DNA of 64,000 nt from Gilliamella sp. WF3-4 (GTDB lineage Bacteria; Pseudomonadota; Gammaproteobacteria; Enterobacterales; Orbaceae), in assembly GCF_001690275.1 (NCBI RefSeq), contig NZ_LZGW01000037.1:19601-83600 (forward strand), given 5' to 3'. The notes below the pieces were generated by a model, which worked only from the letters and a program-made list of their open reading frames with translations, searched no databases and was not told the DNA's origin. The position numbers and the translations under genes are program-made. The stretch's first letter is position 1, and every line of letters starts with the position of its first letter. Shown piece by piece: positions 29,907 through 41,788 of the stretch.

Positions 29907-30173
29907 ATGCAAAAAACAAAATTAAATGAATTATTAGAGTTTCCTTGTTCTTTTACCTATAAAGTCATGGGAGAAGCAAAGCCAGAGCTGGTAGACAAAG
30001 TGGTATCAGTGATTCAACGCCACGCTCCTGGTGATTATACGCCATCAATTAAACCAAGTAGCAAAGGTAATTATCATTCTGTGTCAATTACTATTAATGC
30101 CACTCATATTGATCAAGTTGAAAATCTTTATAAAGAATTAAGCGAAATCGATATTGTTAGAATGGTTTTATAA
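29907..30173 (+). CDS. ybeD: YbeD/DUF493 family protein
   Basis: This small cytoplasmic protein of the DUF493 family has a ferredoxin-like ACT-type fold seen in YbeD, a family linked by neighbourhood to lipoate metabolism in E. coli. The ATG at 29907 gives 88 residues, matching E. coli YbeD (87), with [13 protein letters not shown] and [15 protein letters not shown]. An upstream in-frame GTG at 29847 would add 20 residues that do not belong to the family, so I reject it. Unlike in E. coli, lipB is not next to it. A hairpin follows the stop. Confidence 0.9.
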   Translation: MQKTKLNELLEFPCSFTYKVMGEAKPELVDKVVSVIQRHAPGDYTPSIKPSSKGNYHSVSITINATHIDQVENLYKELSEIDIVRMVL

Positions 30174-30195
30174 TATTTTATTTTTTATTAAAAAT

Positions 30196-30223
30196 AGAGT
30201 CTTATTTTCACAAATAAGGCTCT
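30196..30223 (+). terminator. Hairpin after ybeD
   Basis: AGAGTCTTATTT and AAATAAGGCTCT form a 12-bp stem (one G-T pair) with a TCAC loop, 22 bases past the ybeD stop. The following TCTATTG is only a weak T-run. Confidence 0.55.
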
Positions 30224-30410
30224 CTATTGATTATAAAATAGGTTGAGTTGAATCAATCCGATAGCTAAAAAATTGAGTAAAATCCATATTTTACCAAAAA
30301 TAAAAACTTTAATAAAATCAATAACTTTTCTGAATGTTTTTTAGTGAAGTTTATGATATCTTGTCTTTTAGTTTATTGTTGTATAAATAGAAAAATTAAC
30401 CTAATGAATT

Positions 30411-30448
30411 AAAAAAGCGCAAGATCATGTTAACCCTCTTGCGCTTTT
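30411..30448 (-). terminator. Intrinsic terminator after adk
   Basis: AAAAGCGCAAG (30413-30423) and CTTGCGCTTTT (30438-30448) form an 11-bp stem around a 14-base loop. On the minus strand it is followed by a T-run (A6 at 30411-30416 on the plus strand) and lies just past the adk stop at 30462. The flanking T-run on the plus strand makes it potentially bidirectional. Confidence 0.8.
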
Positions 30449-30461
30449 AATCGATAACGAA

Positions 30462-31145
<684 letters not shown>

Positions 31146-31400
31146 CTATTCTGGTAAATAATGAAATATCACTTTACTGCTGGAGATTAAGCCATCAGTG
31201 TGACAAATATAGTTTATAGCGCCACAACCTTTAACCATTTGAGCACTCTGCTGGCAAATGGGGCAGACATACTGTTCTAGGTAATGCTGTTTGCAATAAG
31301 GACAGTCGTAATGTTGTGGCGACACAGTACTCATTTTATTATGGCATTTTGGGCAAATACCTTCTTGCCCGCCACCATCAACGCTCTTTTTTGTTGTCAT
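31146..31400 (-). CDS. yfgJ: YfgJ-like zinc-ribbon protein
   Basis: This 84-residue protein has four CXXC-type pairs or parts of them (CPKC, CPYC, CPIC, then KGCG and YICHTDG), the pattern of the small double zinc-ribbon protein YfgJ next to der in E. coli. About 13 extra N-terminal residues are present compared with E. coli. It lies 3 bases downstream of der on the same strand, so it is probably co-transcribed. Its function is not known. Confidence 0.85.
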   Translation of the reverse strand: MTTKKSVDGGGQEGICPKCHNKMSTVSPQHYDCPYCKQHYLEQYVCPICQQSAQMVKGCGAINYICHTDGLISSSKVIFHYLPE

Positions 31401-31403
31401 CAG

Positions 31404-32870
31404 CTATTTACGACCTCGTACATGTTTCATTAAACGGCGACGTTTACGTTGTTGAGAAGCCGTCAAACTATTCTTACGCCCTTCAAATGGGTTGGCTCCT
31501 TCTTTAAATTGAATTCGAATTGGTGACCCCATAATTTTTAACGATCGTCTAAAGTAGTTCATTAAATAGCGCTTATAAGAATCAGGTAAATCTTCAACTT
31601 GATTACCATGAATCACCACAATTGGAGGATTATAGCCACCCGCATGTGCATATTTTAATTTAACGCGACGCCCTCGAACCAAAGGTGGCTGATGATCGTC
31701 TTGCGCCATTTGCATAATCTTGGTTAATAAAGCGGTATTAACTCGGCGCGTTGCACAATCATAGGCTTCTTGAATGGAATCAAATAAATTACCAACGCCA
31801 CTGCCATGAAGTGCCGAAATAAAGTGTACACGTGCAAAATCAATAAAATCTAACCGATCATCTAACGTTGACTTTACTTGCTCTTTGATATCTTGAGATA
31901 AACCATCCCACTTATTAACGGCTATCACAAGTGATCGCCCGCTATTAATAATAAAACCAAGTAATGATAAATCCTGATCAGATATACCTTCTCTGGCATC
32001 TATAACCAAAATAACAACGTTAGCATCTTCAATTGCTTGTAATGTTTTAATAACTGAAAACTTTTCGACAGTTTCGGTAACCTTTCCGCGTTTACGAACA
32101 CCTGCGGTATCAATCATGACATATTCACGATCATCACGTGTCATAGGTATATAAATACTGTCACGCGTCGTACCCGGCATATCATAGACAACGACGCGTT
32201 CTTCACCTAAAACTCGATTAGTGAGTGTTGACTTACCAACGTTCGGTCTACCAACAATAGCAACTTTGATTGGCTGGTTAATCAGTGACTCAGCATCATC
32301 TTCAACATCATCATAAGCATCAAGAAGCTCATCATCGGTAGGCTCATCAGACAAAACCTCATGCTGATCATTTTCAAAATGAAAAATAGGATCTAATACC
32401 GTTTCGATTAACACATTAACACCACGACCATGACTTGCTGCAATCGGATGAATGTTACCTAATCCTAAACTATAAAAATCAGAAATAGCGCTATCAGCAT
32501 CAATACCATCAATTTTATTAGCAACTAAAAATGTTGCTTTTTGACGAGAACGAAGATGTTTAGCAATGGCATGATCAGCAGGCATAGCACCAGCTCTTGC
32601 ATCAACTAAAAAAAGCACAATATCTGCTTCTTCTATTGCTTGTAGGGATTGTTCAGCCATAAAGCTTTCAACCCCATCCTCGGTGCCATCAATACCACCA
32701 GTATCAATGACGATATATTCATGCCCTTTGATCTCTGCGCGCCCATACTTACGGTCACGCGTTAATCCAGGGAAATCAGCTACTAAGGCATCTCGAGTTC
32801 GAGTTAATCGATTAAATAAAGTCGACTTTCCAACATTCGGACGACCAACTAGTGCGACAACAGGTATCAT
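31404..32870 (-). CDS. der: Ribosome-assembly GTPase Der (EngA)
   Basis: Der is an essential GTPase with two tandem G domains needed for 50S subunit maturation. Both P-loops read GRPNVGKST (near residues 8-16 and 208-216), with DxxG motifs DTGG and DTAG and NKxD motifs NKID and NKWD. A C-terminal KH-like domain and basic tail ([14 protein letters not shown]) follow. I use ATG 32870 (MIPVVALVG), the family start, not the TTG four codons upstream. It sits between bamB and yfgJ as in E. coli. Confidence 0.97.
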   Translation of the reverse strand: MIPVVALVGRPNVGKSTLFNRLTRTRDALVADFPGLTRDRKYGRAEIKGHEYIVIDTGGIDGTEDGVESFMAEQSLQAIEEADIVLFLVDARAGAMPADHAIAKHLRSRQKATFLVANKIDGIDADSAISDFYSLGLGNIHPIAASHGRGVNVLIETVLDPIFHFENDQHEVLSDEPTDDELLDAYDDVEDDAESLINQPIKVAIVGRPNVGKSTLTNRVLGEERVVVYDMPGTTRDSIYIPMTRDDREYVMIDTAGVRKRGKVTETVEKFSVIKTLQAIEDANVVILVIDAREGISDQDLSLLGFIINSGRSLVIAVNKWDGLSQDIKEQVKSTLDDRLDFIDFARVHFISALHGSGVGNLFDSIQEAYDCATRRVNTALLTKIMQMAQDDHQPPLVRGRRVKLKYAHAGGYNPPIVVIHGNQVEDLPDSYKRYLMNYFRRSLKIMGSPIRIQFKEGANPFEGRKNSLTASQQRKRRRLMKHVRGRK

Positions 32871-32887
32871 ATTTATTCTCAATTACT

Positions 32888-34060
32888 TTATTTTTTTGTG
32901 AATGCGTAAATATCACCATTTTTAGCCTGAACAATAATTTTATTATCCACAACTAATGGTTTCGAAATTAATCCACTACTACTGACTTTTGTCTTAGCAA
33001 CAATTTCGCCATTTTCAACATTCAACCAATATAAATAACCTTCAAAATCACCAAATACAACATAATTCTGGTAGATAACAGGATCTGTTAACTGGCGATG
33101 TAAAAGACTTGTTTGAGTCCAAAGCTCAGCCCCACTGTTCTTAGCAATCGCTTGAACATTATCATTTTGATCAATAACAAATAATTGATGTGTATCAACC
33201 GCAAAGTTATGAATAGAGCCAAGTTCTTTGTGCCAAACAGGCTGACCATTACTTAAATCGAGTGCAACAACACTACCATTATAACCAACAGTATAGACTA
33301 AATTACCTTCAACTACAGGACTAGAGTCAACATCATTTAATTTAGCAATTTCAGTAGAGCCTGATGGCTGAGAAATACGTTGCTGCCAAATTAATTGGCC
33401 GTCGTTAATATAGTAAGCATTTACTCGACCATTATCATCGCCAACAATGGCTGCACCATGGGCAATCGTTGGTGTAGAGTTACCTCTTAACGACAGTGCA
33501 GGAACTTCGAAAGAAACATCCCATAAATTATCACCGGTATCGCGATTAAGACCTTGCAAAATACCACTTGCTGTATGAATAATTAATTTGTCTTGAGAAG
33601 ATACAGGGCGAGCAAGCACTTCACCTTTTACAGGTTTTTCCCAGACCACTTTCCCATCTAAGCGATCTAATGCATATACAACAGCACGCTCACTACCTAC
33701 ATAGACATATTTATCATCGGCACTTACGCCCCCTGAAAATAGTGCTGTTTTACTACTAAAAAAGGTACTTTGAGATAAATTTACATCCCATATAGTATTA
33801 CCGCTAGCTAAATCAATGGCTTTAACTTGTCCACTACGACTGGCGACATAAATAGCATTATCATAATTACTTGGTCCTAATAATGAGTAAATATGAGTAT
33901 TGCCAGCCGTACTATTTTTCCACACTTGTTGGATAGAAAATTGGTTATCCACTTTCGGTGAAGGTGAAATTTGAACAATTTCTTCGTCCCCACCGAATAA
34001 AGAGCACCCAGCAAGTGAAAACATTAAAACACCAGTAAAAAGATATTTTGATAACTTCAT
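32888..34060 (-). CDS. bamB: Outer-membrane assembly lipoprotein BamB
   Basis: BamB is the beta-propeller lipoprotein of the BAM complex that inserts outer-membrane beta-barrels. The 390-residue product has a lipoprotein signal peptide with lipobox LAGC (Cys19) and repeated PQQ-type propeller blades such as GKVVWEKPV, GQLIWQQRIS and GQPVWHKELG. It is therefore on the periplasmic face of the outer membrane. It is flanked by der and yfgM, the conserved E. coli arrangement. Confidence 0.96.
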   Translation of the reverse strand: MKLSKYLFTGVLMFSLAGCSLFGGDEEIVQISPSPKVDNQFSIQQVWKNSTAGNTHIYSLLGPSNYDNAIYVASRSGQVKAIDLASGNTIWDVNLSQSTFFSSKTALFSGGVSADDKYVYVGSERAVVYALDRLDGKVVWEKPVKGEVLARPVSSQDKLIIHTASGILQGLNRDTGDNLWDVSFEVPALSLRGNSTPTIAHGAAIVGDDNGRVNAYYINDGQLIWQQRISQPSGSTEIAKLNDVDSSPVVEGNLVYTVGYNGSVVALDLSNGQPVWHKELGSIHNFAVDTHQLFVIDQNDNVQAIAKNSGAELWTQTSLLHRQLTDPVIYQNYVVFGDFEGYLYWLNVENGEIVAKTKVSSSGLISKPLVVDNKIIVQAKNGDIYAFTKK

Positions 34061-34085
34061 TGTATAGCCCCTTATCGCAGGATAA

Positions 34086-34811
34086 TTAATTTTTATTTTC
34101 GTCAGTTACAGCTTGTTTTGCCTTAGCTTCTTGTTCTGCCTTTTCTTTAGCTGCTTGGGCTTCTTGTTCAACTTGTTGTTTTGATTGCAAATATTCAGTT
34201 TGATTCAACTTCATTTTAATATTTCCTTCTAAATCTTTGGTTGGATTAGAAGTTAGAGCAACGTTATAAGCGTTAACTGCGTCTGCATAACGCATCATTT
34301 TAACTAACACATCACCACGGATATCATTAACAACAGCTCCCCAACTTTCGCTTGTTACATTGCTTAACGATGTTAAACTGTCTTGATATTGACCTTGTTG
34401 GTACTGTAAGCGTGCAATACGAATATGGGTAATGGTTCTGACAGGCTCTGAATCGGTTTTCTTTAATACATCAGATAATAATGCTTGTGCACCAGGGTAA
34501 TCTTTTAATACTTCAACATAAAATTTTGCAGCGCGTAAATTCGCAAACACACTGTAAATAGTATCGTCATCTTTCGCAAAAGAAATCAATTCATTAACTG
34601 AATCTGGCTTATTATCATCTAATTGAGTAAGTAATTGCTCATATTTATCTGATGATTCTATCGCTTTTTCAGCTTTACAAGATTGCCAATAACGCCAGCC
34701 ATAAAAAGCGAATAATCCGATCACAAGAACCGCAACCATAATTTTCCATGTTTTAGCAAAAAAGCCCTTTATCTCTTCAAGTTGTTCTTCACTCGATAAT
34801 TGATGACTCAC
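34086..34811 (-). CDS. yfgM: YfgM, inner-membrane TPR ancillary SecYEG protein
   Basis: YfgM is a single-pass inner-membrane protein with a periplasmic TPR domain that associates with SecYEG and PpiD. The 241-residue product has a short cytoplasmic N-terminus, a membrane segment (about 22-42, IMVAVLVIGLFAFYGW) and TPR-like helices such as RIARLQYQQGQYQDSL. A Lys/Glu/Ala-rich tail makes it longer than the 206-residue E. coli protein. The position between bamB and hisS is conserved. Confidence 0.93.
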   Translation of the reverse strand: MSHQLSSEEQLEEIKGFFAKTWKIMVAVLVIGLFAFYGWRYWQSCKAEKAIESSDKYEQLLTQLDDNKPDSVNELISFAKDDDTIYSVFANLRAAKFYVEVLKDYPGAQALLSDVLKKTDSEPVRTITHIRIARLQYQQGQYQDSLTSLSNVTSESWGAVVNDIRGDVLVKMMRYADAVNAYNVALTSNPTKDLEGNIKMKLNQTEYLQSKQQVEQEAQAAKEKAEQEAKAKQAVTDENKN

Positions 34812-34827
34812 GTTTTTCTCCTATTTT

Positions 34828-36105
34828 TTACTTAATTGACAAGCAAGTTTGAACTACGTCTTTTTGTGCAACTTCAACTTGTTCGCCTGTTTGTAAATTT
34901 TTAATCATTACTGAATGATTAGCTAGTTCATTTTCACCAATGATAACAGCTATTTTAGCACCTAACCTATCGGCTTTAGCAAATTGTTTCTTAAAATTAC
35001 TACTACCGTAATTTGTCATAATTCGCCAATCAGGTAGACCATCACGCAACAGCTCAGCAACACTCTGTGTGGCTGCAATTGTCTTCTCATCACCAGATGA
35101 TATCATATAAATATCAATCGAATTATCGCAATTTAATGTTGGATTAACCGCCTGAACTAATAACACTAAACGCTCAACGCCCATGGCAAAACCAACAGCT
35201 GGTGTTGGTTGACCACCCAGTTGACTGACCAGACCATCATAACGACCACCACCACAAACGGTACCTTGAGCACCTAAACTGCTTGTGACCCACTCAAAAA
35301 CAGTACGATTATAATAATCTAACCCACGAACTAATCTTTGATTAATATTGTATTTGATTCCAGCATTATCCAATAATCGACATAAACCTTCAAAGTGAAT
35401 TTCGGACTCTTCATCTATATAATCAAATAGTTGAGGAGCTTGGTTTAGTAGCTCTTGTACCACTGGATTTTTTGAATCAAGTACGCGTAATGGATTAGTA
35501 TACATTCTACGCACACAGTCTTCATCCAATTTATCTTTATATTGTTCAAGAAAAGCAACGAGTGCATTTCGATAATTGGCTCTGGCTTCTAACGAACCAA
35601 TTGAGTTAAGCTCAAGAGAAGTATATTGTTCAATACCAAGCGCTTTCCAAAAACGAGCTGTTAATAAAATAAGCTCCGCATCAATGTTTGGACCCTCTAG
35701 TCCAAATACTTCTACACCAAATTGATGAAATTGGCGATAACGTCCTTTTTGAGGTTTTTCATAACGAAAAGCTGGTCCTAAATACCAAAGGCGTTGCTCT
35801 TGATTGTAAAAAAGACCATGCTCAATCCCCGCACGAACACAACCTGCGGTGAGTTCTGGGCGCAGCGTTATACTTTCATCATTACGATCGTTAAAAGTAT
35901 ACATCTCTTTTTCAACAATATCAGTGACTTCACCAACAGCTCGCTTAAATAGTGCCGTATCTTCAACAATCGGTGTTCTAATTTCGTTATAACCATAGCT
36001 ATTTAATACGCCTTTGACAATTTTTTCAATTTGTTGCCAACTTGCACTATCTGTTGGAAGTAAGTCGTTCATTCCTCGTATTGATTGGATCTTTTTCTCA
36101 GTCAT
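34828..36105 (-). CDS. hisS: Histidyl-tRNA synthetase
   Basis: This class II synthetase charges tRNA-His. Its 425 residues match E. coli HisRS (424). Motif 2 is [21 protein letters not shown], here split as [14 protein letters not shown] for reference, the histidine A motif is [15 protein letters not shown] and motif 3 is around [10 protein letters not shown]. The C-terminal anticodon-binding domain begins near residue 330. It lies 16 bases before yfgM and 24 bases after ispG. Confidence 0.97.
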   Translation of the reverse strand: MTEKKIQSIRGMNDLLPTDSASWQQIEKIVKGVLNSYGYNEIRTPIVEDTALFKRAVGEVTDIVEKEMYTFNDRNDESITLRPELTAGCVRAGIEHGLFYNQEQRLWYLGPAFRYEKPQKGRYRQFHQFGVEVFGLEGPNIDAELILLTARFWKALGIEQYTSLELNSIGSLEARANYRNALVAFLEQYKDKLDEDCVRRMYTNPLRVLDSKNPVVQELLNQAPQLFDYIDEESEIHFEGLCRLLDNAGIKYNINQRLVRGLDYYNRTVFEWVTSSLGAQGTVCGGGRYDGLVSQLGGQPTPAVGFAMGVERLVLLVQAVNPTLNCDNSIDIYMISSGDEKTIAATQSVAELLRDGLPDWRIMTNYGSSNFKKQFAKADRLGAKIAVIIGENELANHSVMIKNLQTGEQVEVAQKDVVQTCLSIK

Positions 36106-36129
36106 TTATTTATTCGCTATTTAGTAAAA

Positions 36130-37239
36130 TTATAATTCAGTTGCTGCAATTCTATTTTTCAACATGGATGCTTTAGCACGAATTTTAGCTTCTAATTCAT
36201 CAATCATCTGTTCATTATTGATACGGCCAATACGCACACCATCTTCATAAAAACCACTTTTGTTATGACCGCCAGCAACTCCCATAGTTGAAGCTAATGC
36301 TTCCCCTGGACCATTGACCACACAACCAATAATAGATACATCCATTGGTGTAATAATGTCTTCCAATCGCTGTTCTAGTATATTGACTGTATTAATCACA
36401 TCAAACTCTTGGCGAGAACAGGTTGGGCATGCAATAAAATTAATACCCCGAGACCGTATACGCAGTGATTTTAATATATCAAAACCGACTTTAACTTCCT
36501 CAACAGGATCTGCGGCTAAAGATACTCGGAGCGTATCGCCGATGCCTTCTGATAACAATAACCCTAATCCAATCGCCGATTTAATAGCACCACTACGCAC
36601 GCCACCGGCTTCAGTTATACCTAAATGTAATGGTTGCTTAATTTGCTTCGCTAACAATCGATAAGCATCCACTGCAGTAAATACATCTGAAGCTTTTACA
36701 CTCACTTTAAACTGATCAAAATTAAACCTATCAAGTATATCAACATGGCGCATTGCTGACTCAACTATCGCTTTTGGTGTTGGTTCCCCATATTTCTCTT
36801 GAATATCTTTTTCCAGCGAACCCGAATTAACACCAATGCGTATAGGAATATTTTTATCTTTGGCACAATCAACAACAGCCCTAATTCTTGACTCATTACC
36901 AATATTACCAGGGTTAATTCTCAAACAATCAACACCATATTCCGCCACTTTTAAAGCAATACGATAATCAAAATGAATATCAGCAATGAGCGGAACTTTG
37001 GATTGTTGTTTAATAAATTTAAATGCCTCTGCTGCATCCATCGTTGGAATGGAAACGCGCACAATATCCACACCAACACGCTCAAGCGCTTGAATTTGGG
37101 CTACGGTTTTTTCTACATCAGTGGTACGAGTATTTGTCATCGATTGAACCGCAATTGGCGCTCCGCAACCAATAGGGACATTACCGACATAAATTCGGGT
37201 AGATTCTCGTCTAAAAATTGGCGAATCTTGATGGCTCAT
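36130..37239 (-). CDS. ispG: 4-hydroxy-3-methylbut-2-enyl diphosphate synthase (IspG)
   Basis: IspG is a [4Fe-4S] enzyme that converts methylerythritol cyclodiphosphate to HMBPP in the MEP isoprenoid pathway. The 369-residue protein has the TIM-barrel N-terminal part and the cluster cysteines in IACPTCSR and [12 protein letters not shown]. The gene order rodZ-ispG-hisS is that of E. coli. As an iron-sulfur enzyme it may be affected by iron supply, but I see no Fur site next to it. Confidence 0.97.
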   Translation of the reverse strand: MSHQDSPIFRRESTRIYVGNVPIGCGAPIAVQSMTNTRTTDVEKTVAQIQALERVGVDIVRVSIPTMDAAEAFKFIKQQSKVPLIADIHFDYRIALKVAEYGVDCLRINPGNIGNESRIRAVVDCAKDKNIPIRIGVNSGSLEKDIQEKYGEPTPKAIVESAMRHVDILDRFNFDQFKVSVKASDVFTAVDAYRLLAKQIKQPLHLGITEAGGVRSGAIKSAIGLGLLLSEGIGDTLRVSLAADPVEEVKVGFDILKSLRIRSRGINFIACPTCSRQEFDVINTVNILEQRLEDIITPMDVSIIGCVVNGPGEALASTMGVAGGHNKSGFYEDGVRIGRINNEQMIDELEAKIRAKASMLKNRIAATEL

Positions 37240-37324
37240 ACACTCTTAACTATATTACAAAATAACTAGCCAGCAATCTTAACAAGATTTAAGACAAATG
37301 TCTGTATGAGAATAAGAAAATTTG

Positions 37325-37765
37325 CTAACTATTAACACGAGTAGATGGGGATGGTGAAATATAATGGCTTACTTCAATAAGGTTATTTTTACTTTCTTTA
37401 TTCACATAATATAACGTTATACCGAGAGCACAAAAAAGAATAAATAAGCCAATAAAAATAAAGGGGAGCTTTCCTGGCTTTTTAGTTATAAATGCTTGCG
37501 TTTGGTATTTCTTTTGCTGAGATTTAGATTGTTGGGTTAACTCATCAATATAAGGTTGATACTGATCAACAGGTAAACCGACAATATCGGCATAAGATCG
37601 AATATAACCTTTTACAAAAACAAGAGGGGCGTGAGGCAATTGGTCTTTTTCGATATCAGCAACTACCGTTTTCCGCACATGAATTTTATTGGCAATATCA
37701 TCTTGAGTTAATCCCATTTGTTCTCGTAAATCAGTGAGCATCACTCCTAGTGAAATATTGTCCAT
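37325..37765 (-). CDS. rodZ: Short RodZ-like cell-shape protein
   Basis: RodZ links MreB filaments to the inner membrane and elongation complex. Here only 146 residues are present, against 337 in E. coli. The N-terminal helix-turn-helix domain (about 5-75, LTQDDIANKIHVRKTVV) and a membrane segment (about 98-118, LPFIFIGLFILFCALGITLYY) are intact. The chain ends about 28 residues later, so the periplasmic DUF4115-type domain and its linker are missing. ispG follows after 85 bases, so there is no room for a lost remainder. The MreB-binding part should still work. Confidence 0.9.
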   Translation of the reverse strand: MDNISLGVMLTDLREQMGLTQDDIANKIHVRKTVVADIEKDQLPHAPLVFVKGYIRSYADIVGLPVDQYQPYIDELTQQSKSQQKKYQTQAFITKKPGKLPFIFIGLFILFCALGITLYYVNKESKNNLIEVSHYISPSPSTRVNS

Positions 37766-37824
37766 TATCCCCTCATAAACTTAATACTAACCGCTGTAAA
37801 ACACCTTCTTTACATATTCTACAA

Positions 37825-38691
37825 CTAATCAATTTTTTTTGCATTAAACCATTGTGTTGGTTTTTCAATTTCATGTTGTGCTGCCACTAATTGTAACTCA
37901 TACTCATCTTGTCTTAACGTTTCAAGCATAACAGCATAGACAGCTGAAGTAGTATGTTCTAAGGCTTCAACCAATGATTTCCCCAGTAAAATATTAGCTA
38001 AAAATAACCCGCTAGTCATATCGCCAACACCAACTGGTTGCCTTACGCCAAAATCAACTAATGGACGATCAATATGCCATGCTTCGTCTTTAGTTACAAG
38101 CAACATTTCAAAACGATCATTTTTATAACCAGCTCTGCTTAAATGTTTAACTAAAATAGCTTTAGGTCCTTTTTTGCATAGCTCACGACAAGCTAAAATT
38201 GCTTCGTCAACATTATTAATCCGTTGTTTGCCATTTAGCTCTTCAAGTTCTAAGATATTTGGTGCCATCATATCTGCCATAGGCAGTGCTGTATTGCATA
38301 AAAATTCAGATACCCCAGGAGCAACAAAGCATCCTTTTTCTGGATGTCCCATTACAGGATCGCAAAGATAGATGGCATCAGGGTTGACAGCTTTTACTTT
38401 TTTAACTATTTCAATAATGGCATTACCTTGCTCTGGCGAACCCATATAACCACTTAACACCGCATTACAACGTTTTAATTCATCAATCTCATTGATCCCA
38501 TCGGCAATCTCGGTTAAATGAGACGCCGACATTACCGTTCCAGTCCATTGGCGATATTGAGTATGATTAGAAAATTGTACGGTGTTTAAAGGCCAAACAT
38601 TGACACCTAATCGACGAATAGGAAACTCAGCTGCACTATTTCCAGCATGACCAAATACCACATGAGACTGAATCGATAAAATATTTTTCAT
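37825..38691 (-). CDS. pdxY: Pyridoxal kinase PdxY
   Basis: PdxY phosphorylates pyridoxal in the vitamin B6 salvage pathway. The 288-residue protein (E. coli 287) begins [21 protein letters not shown], has the ribokinase-type substrate loop, and carries the C-terminal [12 protein letters not shown] motif with the catalytic Asp. It lies 4 bases downstream of tyrS, as in E. coli, so the two are probably co-transcribed. Confidence 0.96.
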   Translation of the reverse strand: MKNILSIQSHVVFGHAGNSAAEFPIRRLGVNVWPLNTVQFSNHTQYRQWTGTVMSASHLTEIADGINEIDELKRCNAVLSGYMGSPEQGNAIIEIVKKVKAVNPDAIYLCDPVMGHPEKGCFVAPGVSEFLCNTALPMADMMAPNILELEELNGKQRINNVDEAILACRELCKKGPKAILVKHLSRAGYKNDRFEMLLVTKDEAWHIDRPLVDFGVRQPVGVGDMTSGLFLANILLGKSLVEALEHTTSAVYAVMLETLRQDEYELQLVAAQHEIEKPTQWFNAKKID

Positions 38692-38695
38692 GAAA

Positions 38696-39967
38696 TTAGC
38701 TCCAAATTAACAAGCAGTAATATTTTTTACCACGACGAAGTAAAGTATAACGATTAAAGAGCTTATCGCTATCAGCAAAACGGTAATCTGTTGTTGTATT
38801 ACGTTCACCATTAATAGAAATAGCATTAGATTCAATCATCGTTCTTGCCTGCCCTCTTGAAGGAGCAAACTGTGCATTAACGATCGCTTGTTGTAAATCA
38901 ACTTCCGAATCAACGGCTAGCGTTGGCATACCGTCTTGAGCTAATTGTTCAAAATCAGCTTCTGATAGGTCAGCTAATTTACCAGAAAATAAACTGTCTG
39001 TAATACGTTTTGCCGCAACCAGACCCTCTTCACCATGAACAAGGCGCGTAACTTGTTCAGCAAGCACATATTGAGCTCTTGGCGCAACACCGCTATTTTT
39101 ATCTTCTTCTTCCAATGCATCAATTTCACTTAATGGCATAAATGTAAAGAATTTTAAGAATCGATACACATCAGCATCTGCCGTATTGATCCAGAACTGA
39201 TAGAATTTATAAGGGCTTGTCTTTTTCGGATCTAACCATACTGCACCACTTTCTGTTTTACCAAATTTGGTACCATCTGATTTAGTGATTAGCGGTACAG
39301 TCAAACCATAAACCTGTTTTTGATGTAAGCGACGGGTTAAATCGATACCAGCAGTAATATTACCCCACTGATCAGAACCACCAATTTGTAAAACAACATC
39401 ATGCGATTTATTCAAACAAGCAAAATCATAAGATTGTAATAAACTATAAGAAAATTCAGTAAATGAGATCCCCGCCTCATCGCGATCAATACGTTGTTTA
39501 ACTGATTCTTTATTGATCATCGCATTAACCGAGAAGTACTTGCCAATGTCACGTAAAAAGGTCAGTACATTCATACCACTAAACCAATCATAGTTATTGG
39601 CAACAATGGCTGCATTTTCACCACAATTAAAATCAAGAAATGGAGAAACTTGCTGTTTAATTTTTTCACTCCATTCAACCACTGTTTCTTCAGTATTAAG
39701 TTTACGTTCAACCGCTTTAAAACTTGGATCACCAATTAATCCTGTTGCCCCACCGACTAAAGCTACAGGCTTATGGCCTGCTAACTGAAATCGTTTTAAA
39801 CAAAGTAATGGGACTAAATGGCCGAGGTGTAAACTATCTGCAGTTGGATCAAAACCACAATAAAGCGCAATTGAATTTTGCTCAATTTGTTCTACTAGCG
39901 CTTTTTCATCGGTAAGTTGAGCAATCAGCCCACGTTCCTGTAGTTGTTTGATCACATTTTTTGTCAT
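38696..39967 (-). CDS. tyrS: Tyrosyl-tRNA synthetase
   Basis: This class I synthetase charges tRNA-Tyr. The 423-residue protein (E. coli 424) has the HIGH-type motif [11 protein letters not shown] near residue 45, the tyrosine-binding QSYDFACL, and the KMSKS-equivalent KFGKTESG near residue 230. The C-terminal S4-like RNA-binding domain begins near residue 355 ([11 protein letters not shown]). pdxY follows directly on the same strand. Confidence 0.97.
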   Translation of the reverse strand: MTKNVIKQLQERGLIAQLTDEKALVEQIEQNSIALYCGFDPTADSLHLGHLVPLLCLKRFQLAGHKPVALVGGATGLIGDPSFKAVERKLNTEETVVEWSEKIKQQVSPFLDFNCGENAAIVANNYDWFSGMNVLTFLRDIGKYFSVNAMINKESVKQRIDRDEAGISFTEFSYSLLQSYDFACLNKSHDVVLQIGGSDQWGNITAGIDLTRRLHQKQVYGLTVPLITKSDGTKFGKTESGAVWLDPKKTSPYKFYQFWINTADADVYRFLKFFTFMPLSEIDALEEEDKNSGVAPRAQYVLAEQVTRLVHGEEGLVAAKRITDSLFSGKLADLSEADFEQLAQDGMPTLAVDSEVDLQQAIVNAQFAPSRGQARTMIESNAISINGERNTTTDYRFADSDKLFNRYTLLRRGKKYYCLLIWS

Positions 39968-40019
39968 GATATTTTACCTATTAAATTTATTACGTTTATA
40001 TTCTAGTTTAAATAAAATG

Positions 40020-41507
40020 TTATTCTGTTTTGTTATGATAACGTTTATACGCTTGTTTGAAATGATCTTCCACTATATTGTTAGGTTTTTTATCAATAAG
40101 ACTAACAATAATAATTGCTATAGAAGAAAAAACAAACCCAGGAATAAGTGAATAAAGATTAAACCAATTAAAATTAATCCATAGCAATACCGTTACAGCA
40201 CCTGTTATCATTCCAGCTAGAGCACCATTACGAGTCATACGAGACCAAAAAACAGAAAATATGATTATAGGTCCAAATGCCGCACCAAATCCAGCCCAAG
40301 CGTGACTCACTAAATCAAGTACGCTATTATTTGGATTAATGGCTAATAAAATAGCAATAACTGAAACTAACAACACCATAATACGACCAACCCAAACAAG
40401 TTCTTTTTGTTTTGCTTTCGGTCTAAAAAATGCACGATAAAAATCTTCTGTTAGTGCACTTGAACAAACCAGCAATTGGCAACTTAATGTACTCATTACT
40501 GCCGCTAAAATAGCCGCTAGCAAAATACCAGCAATCCAAGGATTAAAAAGCAACTTAGATAGCTCAATAAAAATACGTTCATGTTTACCATTATTAATCA
40601 AATAAGCTAAATCTGGATGATGAGCAAAAAAGGCAATACCAAAAAAGCCAACGGTAATTGCACCACCTAAGCATAAAACCATCCAAGTCATACTAATTCT
40701 ACGCGCGTTTCTCATAACTTCATGAGAATCAGCCGCCATAAACCTAGCTAAAATATGAGGTTGACCAAAATAACCAAGCCCCCAACCTAATAAGGAAATA
40801 ACAGAAATAAAATCCATATGAGCCAATAAATTGGTATAATCAGGGTTAAGTGATTCAATATATACCATTGCATCAGAAAAACCACCTGCATTTACCATAA
40901 CCATAATTGGCGTTAAGATAAGGGCGAACATCATCAAACTAGCCTGAATGGTATCTGTCCAACTTACTGCTAAAAAACCACCAATAAAGGTATAGATAAT
41001 TGTTGCACCAGCACCAGCTAACATAGCCCAGCCGTAACTCATACCAAATGTACTTTCAAATAACTTTGCTCCAGCAACCACACCCGAAGCACAATAAATG
41101 GTAAAAAAGATAAGAATAATCAAAGCTGAAATAATGCGAAGCAAAGAACTTTTATCATCAAATCGCCGCGCAAAATAATCAGGTAATGTTAAAGAGTTAT
41201 GATTGACTTCAGTAAAAACACGCAATCGCCCAGCAATCAATAACCAATTGAGGTATGCGCCAATGATAAGTCCAATGGCAATCCAACTTTGAGAAATACC
41301 AAACAAAAAAACCGCACCTGGTAACCCCATCAGCAACCAGCCACTCATATCAGATGCACCCGCCGAAAGCGCAGTCACAACACTACCAATACGACGCCCA
41401 CCTAAAATATAGTCACCAAAATTCTGCGTTGATCGAAACGCAAAATAGCCAATCGCAATCATTCCTAAAATGTACACAGCAAAGGTAACAATCATGGGTA
41501 AGGACAT
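40020..41507 (-). CDS. putP: Sodium/proline symporter PutP
   Basis: PutP imports proline with sodium across the inner membrane. The 495-residue protein has about 13 hydrophobic segments and SSS-family landmarks such as ASDMSGWLLMGLPGA, GRLRVFTE and LVSHAWAGFGAAFGP. No putA proline dehydrogenase gene is next to it. The 281-base spacer to nth is divergent and should hold both promoters; I do not see a clear regulator site there. Confidence 0.93.
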   Translation of the reverse strand: MSLPMIVTFAVYILGMIAIGYFAFRSTQNFGDYILGGRRIGSVVTALSAGASDMSGWLLMGLPGAVFLFGISQSWIAIGLIIGAYLNWLLIAGRLRVFTEVNHNSLTLPDYFARRFDDKSSLLRIISALIILIFFTIYCASGVVAGAKLFESTFGMSYGWAMLAGAGATIIYTFIGGFLAVSWTDTIQASLMMFALILTPIMVMVNAGGFSDAMVYIESLNPDYTNLLAHMDFISVISLLGWGLGYFGQPHILARFMAADSHEVMRNARRISMTWMVLCLGGAITVGFFGIAFFAHHPDLAYLINNGKHERIFIELSKLLFNPWIAGILLAAILAAVMSTLSCQLLVCSSALTEDFYRAFFRPKAKQKELVWVGRIMVLLVSVIAILLAINPNNSVLDLVSHAWAGFGAAFGPIIIFSVFWSRMTRNGALAGMITGAVTVLLWINFNWFNLYSLIPGFVFSSIAIIIVSLIDKKPNNIVEDHFKQAYKRYHNKTE

Positions 41508-41788
41508 ATTAAAAAAAACCTTATTTGATGAAATTAAAAAGAGTCGGCTAGCTTACCATAAAATCAGCATGCTAAAAAGACAGTGATGATGAATGTAAAT
41601 ACGCAAATAAATAAAACCGATATAATTTTTCAAATAAATTCAAATCACAATCTGTAATTTCGTACACTATCAATTAGTACACTACCAATTTTATTGTTTA
41701 TAACTCTAGAAAAACTAACAATGACCTACAGATAAACAATAAATAAAAGTATATAATATGTCTAAATAACTTTTAATATCATTATTTC

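Noticed and set aside
32871..32882. TTG start for der four codons upstream
   Set aside because: The ATG at 32870 gives the conserved N-terminus of the family.
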